The position numbers and the translations under genes are program-made. 64,000 bases of DNA from an uncultured Chloroflexota bacterium (GTDB lineage Bacteria; Chloroflexota; Dehalococcoidia; CAUJGQ01): the NCBI GenBank assembly GCA_937879875.1, contig CALFMN010000072.1:1-64000 (forward strand), read 5' to 3'. Below the pieces are notes generated by a model. The model was given only the letters and a program-made list of their open reading frames with translations. It was not told the origin of the DNA and made no database searches. Positions 17,391-25,287 of the stretch are shown here, in pieces (position 1 is the first letter of the stretch; the number at the start of each line of letters is the position of its first letter).

Positions 17391-18489
17391 TCAGGACAGC
17401 GGCGGCACCAGCACGGTCGCGCTGCGGCCGGTTTCCTGTGCGAATTCGGCAGCGGCCTGCGTCGCCGCGCGCCGCGCCGCACCGGCTTCCGCCAGCAGCA
17501 GCACGGCGCCGCCCCAACCGCCGCCCGTGAGCCGCGCTCCGTAGACGCCGGGCGCCGCGCGGGCCAGCGCCGCCAGGGCGGTCGATTTGCGGCAGCGAAA
17601 CCTCGTAGTCGTCGCGCTGCGAGGCGTGGGAGGCGTCGAACAAGGCGCCGAGCCGCGGCAGATCGGCCGTCTCGATCGCGGCCACGGCCTCCAGCACGCG
17701 GGCGTTCTCCGTGATCACGTGGCGGGCGCGGCGGCGCAGCGGCTCGGGCAGCACCTGCAGGCGGGGCAGATTGTCCGGCAGCAGATCGCGCAACTGCGCC
17801 ACGCCCAGCAGCGCCGCCGCCCGTTCGCACTCGGCGCGGCGGCTGTTGTAATCACCGCTCGCGTGCTGGTGCCGCAGGCCGGAGTCGATCACTGCCAGTT
17901 CGGCTGCTGCTGGCAGCGGCAGGCGCCGGCAGTCAAGGCTGCGAGTGTCGATGAACAGAGCCGAGCCTGCCGCGCCCAGACTCGCGGCAAGTTGGTCCAT
18001 GATGCCGACGCGTGCGCCCACAAAGTCGTTCTCAGCCCGCTGGCCGGCGAGCGCGAGCTGCACGTCGTCCAGCGCCAGGCCGAAGGCCTCCCGCAGCGCT
18101 CGCAGCAGCGCGACTGCAAGCGCCGCGCTGGAGGCGAGCCCGGCGCCGGCGGGAACGGCAGACTCGATCAACGCGGCGAAGCCGCCGATCGCGTGGCCCG
18201 CCGTGGCGAGGGCCGTGGTGACGCCTTGCGCATAGTCCAGCCAGCCGCGGCCGCGCCGCTCCGCGCCGAGCGTGTAGCCCTGCACGCCGTCCGCCGGCAT
18301 GGCGGTGCTGAGCAGGCGCACCTCGCGGTCCGGACGCGGCGCGAGCTGCACGCGCGTGGCCTGCGGAATCAGCACGGGCAGCACGAAGCCGCCGTTGTAG
18401 TCGGTGTGCTCGCCGATCAGGTTGACGCGTCCGTGCGCCAGCGCGGCATGTGCCGGCTCCTGGCCGAACTGATCGGCAAACGTGGACAT
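17391..18489 (-). CDS. galK: Galactokinase, reading frame broken by a one-base shift
   Basis: A GHMP kinase phosphorylating galactose to galactose-1-phosphate. Residues 1-305 are clear: GRVNLIGEHTDYNGG near 20 (galactokinase signature), PAGAGLASSAALAVALL near 114 (ATP loop), GIMDQLAASLG near 163. The frame then leaves the family at DYEVSLPQIDR; removing one C from the CCC run (GGG at 17576-17578 on the plus strand) restores LAALARAAPGVYGARLTGGG with WGGAVLLL and a normal end at PPLS, giving 365 residues, close to E. coli GalK (382). Either a recent frameshift mutation or a sequence error. Without the correction the frame runs on for 240 unrelated residues across the PIN gene. No galT or galE nearby. 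Confidence 0.88.
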
Positions 18490-18524
18490 GGCGAGCCTCG
18501 GATGCGCGAAGCGCGGCGGGCAGC

Positions 18525-18558
18525 AAAACGCCCGGGTAACCTTGCGGCCACCCGGGCG
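18525..18558 (-). terminator. Terminator-like hairpin in the galK leader
   Basis: On the minus strand a perfect 9-bp stem CGCCCGGGT / ACCCGGGCG is followed at once by TTTT, ending 35 bases before the galK ATG. Placed inside the leader and before the gene, it looks like an attenuator. Confidence 0.65.
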
Positions 18559-18742
18559 CTGCGTCTGGGCTCCCCGAACTTCGACCTACATCCGACCTGA
18601 CGACCGGCTGAGGTCTGATTCCAGCGCCGGCTCTGGAACAGCTCCGGCGCCCCGTCGCCGCTTTCGCGGCTCCGTGCCATGCGAACGTTTCGGCGAGCGT
18701 TGCCGCTCTCTATCGCCCGCTTGCGAGGGGATAACTCTGACA
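18559..18742 (-). promoter_or_regulatory. Long structured 5' leader of galK
   Basis: Between the predicted galK promoter and the terminator hairpin lie several strong stems: GCCGC-GAAA-GCGGC (18657-18670) and GAGCG-GCAA-CGCTC (18695-18708), both with GNRA tetraloops, and a 7-bp stem GCGCCGG/CCGGCGC (18624-18650). A leader of about 250 bases with GNRA hairpins and a terminator suggests a regulatory RNA. I could not match it to T-box, TPP, SAM, cobalamin or c-di-GMP consensus elements. Confidence 0.45.
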
Positions 18743-18748
18743 GTCGTA

Positions 18749-18777
18749 ACTGTATAACAGCGCCAATGGGCTGTCAA
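18749..18777 (-). promoter_or_regulatory. Candidate galK promoter
   Basis: Minus strand: TTGACA (18772-18777), 17-base spacer, TACAGT (18749-18754). A consensus -35 box and ideal spacing make this the best promoter in the window; transcription would start about 250 bases before the galK ATG. Confidence 0.6.
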
Positions 18778-18881
18778 CAGTTCGACCGCCCAATCTTTCG
18801 TGCAAAATTATTGCGAGACGACACGGCCTGGAGCGCCACTCTGATGGCTGCCGGCGCGGTTTGGCCGCGCCGCGCCGCCGC

Positions 18882-18887
18882 TATACT
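18882..18887 (+). promoter_or_regulatory. -10 box for a probably leaderless transcript
   Basis: TATACT ends seven bases before the ATG of the lipoprotein gene, so the transcript would begin at or next to the start codon. There is no Shine-Dalgarno sequence before that ATG, which fits leaderless initiation. The -35 region (TTTGGC, 16-base spacing) is weak. Confidence 0.4.
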
Positions 18888-18894
18888 GGGGCCG

Positions 18895-19935
18895 ATGTCC
18901 AACGCTTACAGGCGCTGTCTCTCCCATGCAGACGGTGAGTCACACCGATCGGATGCGGTTGACTGCCGTGCGCCCGCTGCCGACCGCGGCGCAGGCAGGC
19001 GGCGGAGGACCTGCTCCGCGCGCGGCGCGGCGGCAGTGGTTGCGCTGGCCGCTCTCATCCTCCTCTGCGTGGCGTGCAGTTCCGGATCGGCGAAGACGCC
19101 GCCAGCGGCCACGGCCCGCGCGCAGGATGGCCCGGCCGCGGCTGGCGTTGCGCCGCGATCGGGGGGCACGCCGATCCCGGCCGGCGATATCCCTCCCTGC
19201 TTCCTCGCGGGCGAGCCGCAGAGTGCACCGGCGGGCGAACGGACGCAACTCTTCTCACCGCCGCCGCAGCGGCCACATGCCACGCCGGCGACACCGCAGC
19301 CCACTCCCGAGGTCGCCCGCATCGTCGGAAGCGCCGGCTTTCCGCTCTATGCGCTGTCGGCGCCCGTCGCCGAGTTCACGCCGATCCAGTTGCGCGAATC
19401 CACGGTTCCCGCACAGCCGGGCAGCAGCGTCTCGCTGTTCGCCATGCAGTATCGCCGGCCCGCATCCGCCGGCGGCGGGCTCGTGATCGTGCAGAGCGGC
19501 CCCGGCCAGGGCGCGGCGCCGCCGCGGGACGACCTAGACGACGCGCTCGACGCGGTGCGGCTGCACAGCCGGCTCGGCGGCACGCCCGCGGCCGGCGACC
19601 CATTGGCCGACCCGGCCGCGGCGCTGGCGGCGCTCGGCTGTCCAACGCACGCCGCGCTTTCCGTGCAGATCGAGGGCCAGCCGCACCGCGCCGATCTGGT
19701 GAGCTGGCCCGGCGCGCCTGAGGTGCTGCTGCTGCGCGTGGAAGCAGGAGCAACCGAGGTTGTACTGGAGGCGGGCCGCCTCTCCCGCGACGCCGTGCTG
19801 GCGCTGCCGCCGAGACTGGCCGCCCTGCAGCGCACGCCCGCGCTCGCTGGCACGCTGCAAGGGGTGTTCGACGGCGCGGCGGCGCGGCGTGCGGCGCCGG
19901 CCGGTCAGCCGGCGAGGGGGACGCCGGCGCACTGA
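18895..19935 (+). CDS. Putative lipoprotein with a Pro/Ala-rich linker
   Basis: 346 residues. After an Arg-rich N-terminus, AAAVVALAALILLCVACSSGSA (about residues 45-66) is a hydrophobic core ending in a lipobox-like LCVACSS, so the Cys is probably lipidated and the rest displayed outside the membrane. Then comes a Pro-rich linker (PPPQRPHATPATPQPTPE) and a compact domain with FPLYALSAPVAEFTPIQLRES, VSLFAMQYRRP and HAALSVQIEGQPHRADLVSW. I do not recognise the domain. The long cytosolic stretch before the core is unusual; a start nearer the core is possible, but no better start with a ribosome site is seen. Confidence 0.6.
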   Translation: MSNAYRRCLSHADGESHRSDAVDCRAPAADRGAGRRRRTCSARGAAAVVALAALILLCVACSSGSAKTPPAATARAQDGPAAAGVAPRSGGTPIPAGDIPPCFLAGEPQSAPAGERTQLFSPPPQRPHATPATPQPTPEVARIVGSAGFPLYALSAPVAEFTPIQLRESTVPAQPGSSVSLFAMQYRRPASAGGGLVIVQSGPGQGAAPPRDDLDDALDAVRLHSRLGGTPAAGDPLADPAAALAALGCPTHAALSVQIEGQPHRADLVSWPGAPEVLLLRVEAGATEVVLEAGRLSRDAVLALPPRLAALQRTPALAGTLQGVFDGAAARRAAPAGQPARGTPAH

Positions 19936-19953
19936 TCGGCGTCGTGGGTCGAG

Positions 19954-20742
19954 TCAGCCACTGGTGTGTGTGATGAAGTCGTCGACGAGCTGATTGAAGA
20001 TGCCGGGTTGCTCGAAGTAGACCGAGTGGCCCGTGGCGGGCACGAGCACGAAGCGCGAGGCCGGTACGAGCCGCTGGGCGAGCTGCACCGCGGCCGGCGG
20101 CACGACGCGCGAATCTTCGCCCACCACGAACTGCACCGGCACAGGCAGCACTGCCGCCTGCTCGGCGCTCAGGACATTGATGCTGCGCAGATGATCGGCC
20201 ATCGTCAGCCGCGGCCGCGGCGGATTCAGGCTGCCGATGCCGTTGTAGAGGAAGGCGAGGTCCGGCCGCTCGCGCACGAAGCGCTCGCTCAACGAAGGGC
20301 TCGTCTCGAACGGCAGATCTTCGGGCTGTGACTGCTCGTGGCCCAGGCGGATCGCCGTGCGGATCTCTGCCGACTCGATGCCGCCGTGCGTGCCTGAGAG
20401 TGTCAGCGAGTGCACGCGCTCGGGGTAGCGATGCGCCAATCCCAGCGCCGTCCAGCCGCCCATCGAGTGCGCGACGATGTGTGCCGCCGGGATGCCGAGC
20501 GCGTCCAGCAGGCCGCGCAGATCGTCCACGAAGGCGCTGCCGGCCGGCCCGTCCGCGGGCTGCGGTGAACGTCCCCAGCCGCGCTGATCGTAGGTGATCA
20601 CGCTGAAGCGCCGGGCGAACTGCGGCGCCTGCTGAAACCAGGAGAGATGGTTGCCGCCCGCGCCATGGACGAAGACGAGCGCCGGGCCGTCGCCGGTGGC
20701 CTCGTAGCAGATCTGAGCGTCATTGATCTCGATAAAGGGCAT
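19954..20742 (-). CDS. Alpha/beta-fold hydrolase
   Basis: 262 residues of a single-domain alpha/beta hydrolase. Oxyanion motif VHGAGGNHLSW near 26, nucleophile elbow AHSMGG (Ser93), acid in VVGEDSRVVPP and catalytic His in ATGHSVYFEQP near 241 are all present. YDQRGWGRS near 51 is typical of esterase, haloperoxidase and C-C hydrolase members. Cytosolic, substrate unknown. Monocistronic, convergent with the lipoprotein gene. Confidence 0.88.
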   Translation of the reverse strand: MPFIEINDAQICYEATGDGPALVFVHGAGGNHLSWFQQAPQFARRFSVITYDQRGWGRSPQPADGPAGSAFVDDLRGLLDALGIPAAHIVAHSMGGWTALGLAHRYPERVHSLTLSGTHGGIESAEIRTAIRLGHEQSQPEDLPFETSPSLSERFVRERPDLAFLYNGIGSLNPPRPRLTMADHLRSINVLSAEQAAVLPVPVQFVVGEDSRVVPPAAVQLAQRLVPASRFVLVPATGHSVYFEQPGIFNQLVDDFITHTSG

Positions 20743-20898
20743 TGGTGCCTACCGTCGCGCGCCGCTGGAGCGCGTTTCCCGCCTGCGGTGCTTCCTGCTC
20801 ACTGTACGCGCATCCAGCCGTTTGGTTCTCGGCGGCCGCCCGGCGGCGGCCACGTTAGGCACGCAGCACGGAGCAGCAACCGCCCCGTTGGCGCTCGT

Positions 20899-21423
20899 TC
20901 AGGAGTCCTGGTCACCTGAGCCGTTGGAGCGGCCATCCAGCGCGTACCCATTGGGCCTTCTGGGATTAATACCCAGCCCGGCGAGGATGCGCAGCAGATC
21001 CCGCAGCTCAAACGGCTTGCGCAGGTAGGCGTCGGCGGGCGCGCCGGTCGGGTCTACCGCGCTCATGGCGACGATGGGAATCTCAGACGTCGTCTCTTCA
21101 TAACGCAGCGTCCGCGTGAGATCCCAGCCATTGAGCCTCGGCATCATCAGATCGGTAACGACGCAGGACGGCCGCTCCCGTGCGATTGCCTCGAGCGCGG
21201 CGCTGCCGTCGCGTGCCGTGGCGACGCGGTAACCGTGCTCCTCAAGCGCATAGCAGAGAAATTCGACGATTCCGGCCTCGTCGTCGACGATGAGGATCGG
21301 CGCCGGCGCTGTACTCAGCGCGGACCCGCGAACTGATGACCGGGCGTCGCTGCTCACTGCAGGACCCGCTCCCACTCCCACATTGGACATATTGGACATC
21401 ACGAACATCGTGGTGGTTGGCAT
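20899..21423 (-). CDS. Stand-alone CheY-like receiver protein
   Basis: 174 residues: about 40 residues of Ser/Ala-rich N-terminus with a repeated MSNMSNV, then a receiver domain with the acidic pocket LIVDDEA, phospho-acceptor Asp91 in VVTDLMMP, Ser in AMSAVD and Lys136 in LRKPF. No output domain, so it would act by protein contact. It could be served by the orphan hybrid kinase at 51800, but the two are 30 kb apart. Start chosen at the ATG after GAGGTGAAACG. Confidence 0.88.
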   Translation of the reverse strand: MPTTTMFVMSNMSNVGVGAGPAVSSDARSSVRGSALSTAPAPILIVDDEAGIVEFLCYALEEHGYRVATARDGSAALEAIARERPSCVVTDLMMPRLNGWDLTRTLRYEETTSEIPIVAMSAVDPTGAPADAYLRKPFELRDLLRILAGLGINPRRPNGYALDGRSNGSGDQDS

Positions 21424-21591
21424 CGTTTCACCTCGAACGCAGCCCCCGCGAGCGAGGCAACGACTGTCGCTATCTCTACTCACGCTAGCGGAGTGCCGGA
21501 GTGCGTTCGATACTCCCATCGGCCGCGAACGGCCAACATGGTTTACTCCGATGATCGGCACTTGACTGCTTATGCCGGCTGACGCTGCGGA

Positions 21592-23010
21592 TCAAGCAAT
21601 TTCGGCGGCGAGCCGCCGCGCCGCCTGCAGCTCGCCGGCGGACTCAGCGGCGGGCCACACCGCCAGGGTGTTGTCGAGGGCGGCCCGTGCCTGTGCCGGC
21701 GCCCCGCGCGCCGAATAGACCTGGGCGATGCGGTAGAAGTCGCGTGGCGCCGGCCGCCGCTCCAGCCGCTCGCGCAGGCGGCGCTCGGCGGCGTCGAACC
21801 GGCCAGCGCGCAGCAGCGCTTCCAGCAGCGTGTCGTGAAAGACTTCGCGCTGCGCCTTGCTGCCGCCGACGAGATAGATGCGATCGTCGATCGGCTCGAT
21901 CAGGCCGGCGGCGGCGGCGTAGTCCTGCTGCGCGAAGGCGACGAGACCCTGCATCAACGTCAGCGCCACCTCGGCGGCGGCGTGGCCGCGGTCGGCTCGC
22001 GCCTTGAAGCTGCCCAGCAGTGGCTCCAGCTCGGCGAGCTGCCCGGTCGCTGCCAGCGCCATGCCATGGTGCAGATCGGCGAAGATCATGCCGGGGGGCG
22101 TCACGCGTTGCGCCGCGATCGCGCCCAACTCGGGCCAGAGCCCCGCCGGCGCGGCGCCGCAGTACGCCTGCATACGCCAGATCAGCGACACCGGATCAAA
22201 GAGCTGGTATGAGCCGGACTGCGCGGCGGGCCGAATATCGGCCTCGTACAGGCGCAGCACCTCGGCGTATTCGCCGCGCGCCAGGTGAAAGAGCGCGAGA
22301 TGCCAGGAGAGATGCAGGTGCAGGCCGCCCTCGCGGCCGTACTGCGCCAGCCAGCCCGGCATGAAGCCGGCGCCCTCGGCGTATTCGCCCAGCTCGTAGT
22401 GCACGTGCGCGAGCGCATGGCTCGTGAAGGCGGCCAACGGGAAGCGGTCGAGCGAGCGCAGCGCGGCGTGGCGCGCCTCGGCGAAGCGGCGCACCTCCTG
22501 CAAGGCGAATGCATGAATGCCGAGCCAGAACCAGTCGTCGTTGCCGTAGGCCGGGCCGGCCGCTGCGGAAACCTGCACCATCTGCTCTTGCTGGCCGGCG
22601 AACAGCAGGCTGGTCGTGACGTAATTGAGCAGCAGCGCGTCGCGCGGAAACTCCCGCAAATGCTCGCGCACCCGCGCGATCACCTGGGCGCCGCGCCCGC
22701 CGACGGCGTCCACGACCGCGGCCACATGCTGCTGTTCGCGGCGGCTGGCGCGGACCGCGAGCTGTTCGGCCGTGGCGGCATTGCCGCGCGCCTCGGGGAG
22801 AAGCAGCTCGCGTAGCTGCACCAGCGCCAGCGCGGCGTGCGGCAGCGCGAATTCAGGGTCGGCTTCGATCGCCCGGCGGAACGGCTCGTCCGGCGCGGGC
22901 GCCTGCGCGATCACGGCCTGCTGGCCGTCGCGGTAGGCGGCGGCGGCGTGGCTCGAGGCGGTGCTGAGCGGCAGGCCGTAGAGATCGTTCAGTGTCGCGC
23001 CTGCGGTCAT
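21592..23010 (-). CDS. TPR protein of the TTC38 family
   Basis: 472 residues, the usual length for TTC38-like proteins. Helical TPR-type pairs run through the whole chain, with family segments DLYGLPLSTAS at the start, LLLNYVTTSLLFAGQ, ALAHVHYELGEYAEG, GLHLHLSWHLALFHLARGEYAEVL and LLEALLRAGRFDAAE. The function of the family is not established; it is soluble and probably a scaffold. ATG set at 23010 (MTAGATLNDLYGLP). Divergent from the MFS gene. Confidence 0.85.
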   Translation of the reverse strand: MTAGATLNDLYGLPLSTASSHAAAAYRDGQQAVIAQAPAPDEPFRRAIEADPEFALPHAALALVQLRELLLPEARGNAATAEQLAVRASRREQQHVAAVVDAVGGRGAQVIARVREHLREFPRDALLLNYVTTSLLFAGQQEQMVQVSAAAGPAYGNDDWFWLGIHAFALQEVRRFAEARHAALRSLDRFPLAAFTSHALAHVHYELGEYAEGAGFMPGWLAQYGREGGLHLHLSWHLALFHLARGEYAEVLRLYEADIRPAAQSGSYQLFDPVSLIWRMQAYCGAAPAGLWPELGAIAAQRVTPPGMIFADLHHGMALAATGQLAELEPLLGSFKARADRGHAAAEVALTLMQGLVAFAQQDYAAAAGLIEPIDDRIYLVGGSKAQREVFHDTLLEALLRAGRFDAAERRLRERLERRPAPRDFYRIAQVYSARGAPAQARAALDNTLAVWPAAESAGELQAARRLAAEIA

Positions 23011-23198
23011 CGTGCTGCTCCCTCGCGGCTCGCCTCGCACGGACCGATCACGGCAGCTTCGCCCCGTACGTTGCGAAACGGGGCCGAACCGGCAGTGCGG
23101 GGCAAAACCTGTGCTAAACTCCCACTTAACGTAGCCGATCGGCGGCCTGTCGTGTACCACGGGGGCAAGCCAAGCGACAACGCGAGCGGAGGCCGCGC

Positions 23199-24497
23199 AT
23201 GAGCACGGCGCCCACCGAGACGGCGACCGCAACCGACGGCGGCTTCATCGCGGCGCTGCACCTGCGCGATTTCCGCAACTGCTGGATCTCCAGCGTCCTT
23301 TCCGGCAATGGGCAATGGACGCTGGTCGTGGCCCGCGGCTGGCTGATGGACAACCTCACGCACAGCGCCGCCGCGGTCGGCCTCGTCACCTTCGCCTCGA
23401 TGATCCCCTACCTGGTCGCCACGCCGGTAGGCGGCATTCTGGCCGACCGCTTCGACCGGCGCCGACTGGCGGCCGCGATGCAGGGCGTCTCGCTGCTCGC
23501 CTCGGTCTGGCTGGCGTTGCTGGTGATCGCCAATGTTGTGCAGCCGTGGGAGGTCGTGGCGCTGGCGTTGCTGGCCGGCGCCGGCCGCTCGATCGAGACG
23601 CCCGCGGTGACATCGCTGATTCCTAACATCGTGCCGCCCAGGACGCTGCTGAACGCGATCTCGCTGAACAGCATGGCCAACTTCGGCTCGCGGCTGATCG
23701 GCCCGGGCGCGGCGCTGGGCCTGCTGGCGGCGGGCAGCATCAGCGGCGTGCTGCTGATGACGGCCGGCTTCTACGCACTGGCGATCGTGCTGATGCTGAC
23801 GGTGCGCAACCCCGGCCACGCGCCGCACGAGCGCAGCGGCGTCTGGCGCGAAACGCGCGACACCTGGGCCTACGTCGCGCGCACGCCGCTGTTGCCCGTG
23901 GTCTTCGCGCTGATGTCGCTGCACTGCGGCCTGACGATGCTGACCGACGCGCTCTGGCCGGAGTTCGCCCGCTCCGTGCTGCATTCGCAGGCCTCGACCT
24001 ACGATCTGCTGGTGATCAGCTTCGGCGCGGGCACGATGGTCGGCACCTTCTCGCTCGGCGGGCTGCGCTCGGATACCGCCCGCGGCTCGGTGCTGGCGAC
24101 GACGGGCGTGCTCAGCGGCCTTTCGATGGCGGCGCTCGGCTTCGTCTCGACGCCGCTGTTCGCCTTTTTGGTCGCGGCGATCATCGGCGCGGCGCAGGGC
24201 ATGTATATGACGATGGGCACGACGCTGGTGCAGGAGGTTGTGCCGGACCAGCTACGCGGCCGCGTTACCAGCGCCTATCTGATGGCCACGGGCGGCACGA
24301 TGTCGTTCGGTATTCTCGGCGCCGGGGCATTGACGGATGCGATCAACATCCACTTCGTATTGCTGGCGCCGCCGCTGCTGTTCGTGGCGTTTGTGCTGTT
24401 CGTGAGCGGCTGGCGGCCGGGCGTGCGCGGCATGTACCGCACGGGCTCGATCCTGCAGCGGCGGCCGCAACCGGTGCTTGCCGGCGTCGAGTCGTAG
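23199..24497 (+). CDS. MFS transporter, EntS/MFS_3-type exporter
   Basis: 432 residues with 12 predicted membrane helices. FRNCWISSVLSGNGQWTLVVARGWLM near 25 and the cytoplasmic loop LADRFDRRRLAAAMQG near 90 (motif A, G-x-L-A-D-R-x-x-R-R) place it in the MFS_3 group of drug and siderophore exporters. Substrate unknown. Its ATG follows GGAGGCCGCGC. The small membrane protein downstream begins ten bases after the stop, so they are probably co-transcribed. Confidence 0.9.
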   Translation: MSTAPTETATATDGGFIAALHLRDFRNCWISSVLSGNGQWTLVVARGWLMDNLTHSAAAVGLVTFASMIPYLVATPVGGILADRFDRRRLAAAMQGVSLLASVWLALLVIANVVQPWEVVALALLAGAGRSIETPAVTSLIPNIVPPRTLLNAISLNSMANFGSRLIGPGAALGLLAAGSISGVLLMTAGFYALAIVLMLTVRNPGHAPHERSGVWRETRDTWAYVARTPLLPVVFALMSLHCGLTMLTDALWPEFARSVLHSQASTYDLLVISFGAGTMVGTFSLGGLRSDTARGSVLATTGVLSGLSMAALGFVSTPLFAFLVAAIIGAAQGMYMTMGTTLVQEVVPDQLRGRVTSAYLMATGGTMSFGILGAGALTDAINIHFVLLAPPLLFVAFVLFVSGWRPGVRGMYRTGSILQRRPQPVLAGVES

Positions 24498-24506
24498 GCG
24501 GGAGCG

Positions 24507-24914
24507 ATGGCGATGGATCAGAGCCCGCCCGGCAGAGCCCCCATCCCCCGGTACATCTCCTTGCCCCCAATACTAGGGGAAGGGGAGATCTCCGTTCCGC
24601 ACCCGAGCTCCACCGCCGCCAGGAAGGCGCTAGGCGCGGTGGGGGAGGGGCAGGCGGGGAGAAGTGGTGCGAGCCTGGTCCGCGTGCTCGTGATCGCCTT
24701 CGTCGGGGCGCTGCTGGTGGGATTCGCGGCATTCGCGGCCAACAGCGTCGTGCAGTCGGATCAGCCGATCGCCCGTACGATGTGCCTGGACACCACCTGC
24801 ACCTATCCGATGTCGGCCGACGGCGCGACGGCGCACCCGGCGCCGCCGAAGCACGCGAAGTCGGCGCCCGAACGGCTGGTGCGCAAGGTGCTCTATTTCT
24901 GCCACATTCGCTGA
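24507..24914 (+). CDS. Small single-span membrane protein carrying an in-frame repeat insert
   Basis: 135 residues. Residues 58-78 (VRVLVIAFVGALLVGFAAFA) are one membrane helix; the outer part contains a pair of cysteines in TMCLDTTCTYP and ends KVLYFCHIR. I recognise no family. Residues about 14-50, between the start and the helix, are encoded by a family-2 CCCCCAATACTAG palindrome and its neighbouring inverted repeat, giving PRYISLPPILGEGEI and a charged stretch. The insert keeps the frame open. If the repeat is recent, the ancestral protein was about 95 residues. Confidence 0.6.
   Translation: MAMDQSPPGRAPIPRYISLPPILGEGEISVPHPSSTAARKALGAVGEGQAGRSGASLVRVLVIAFVGALLVGFAAFAANSVVQSDQPIARTMCLDTTCTYPMSADGATAHPAPPKHAKSAPERLVRKVLYFCHIR
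24555..24660. repeat. Family-2 AATACTAG palindromic repeat inside a coding frame
   Basis: ATCTCC-TTG-CCCC at 24555 pairs with GGGG-AA-GGGGAGAT ending at 24589 around CAATACTA. A second inverted repeat CTCCACCGC / GCGGTGGGGGAG follows to about 24650. The core CCCCCAATACTAG recurs at 44613, 44881 and 56869/57784. Confidence 0.7.
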
Positions 24915-24949
24915 GCGTACGGCGGCGCTCCCGGCGCGGTCGAGCACCC

Positions 24950-25168
24950 GGGGCACCTAACCCTGACCCGGCTGAAGCCAGGTCTGTCCCTTCCCGACGC
25001 AGGAAGGGTGGGGTTCGAGGATGAACGGACGGATGGCAAACCATCCGCCTGTCCCACAAGGACGCCCCAGCCCCGCGGCCGTCGCACGACGTCAGGAACG
25101 CTCCAGAAGTCCCTTCCAGTTTCGGGAAGGACAGGTTTGGCTTCAGCCAAAGCAGGGTTAGGCGCCCC
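24950..25168. repeat. Family-1 dispersed inverted repeat, copy D
   Basis: 219 bases between GGGGCACCTAACCCTG and CAGGGTTAGGCGCCCC, interior in the same direction as copy B (GGTGGGGTTCGAGGAT, CCCACAAGGACGCCCC, CAGGAACGCTCCAGAAG). It fills most of the gap between the small membrane protein and the first diiron-type gene. Confidence 0.9.
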
Positions 25169-25287
25169 GCGCTGCCGGCGAGCGTTGCGCGGCTTGACAA
25201 CGCTCCGCCCCGCTCGGATGCTGAAGACAGAATAGCAGCCCAATCGAGCGGCCGCGGCGACCGCTCGTGCAGCACAGGAGCACGACG

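Noticed and set aside
16669..18489. A 606-residue fusion of galactokinase to a long Arg/Ala-rich domain
   Set aside because: The C-terminal half is antisense to the PIN gene and has no family character; a one-base correction restores a normal galactokinase end.
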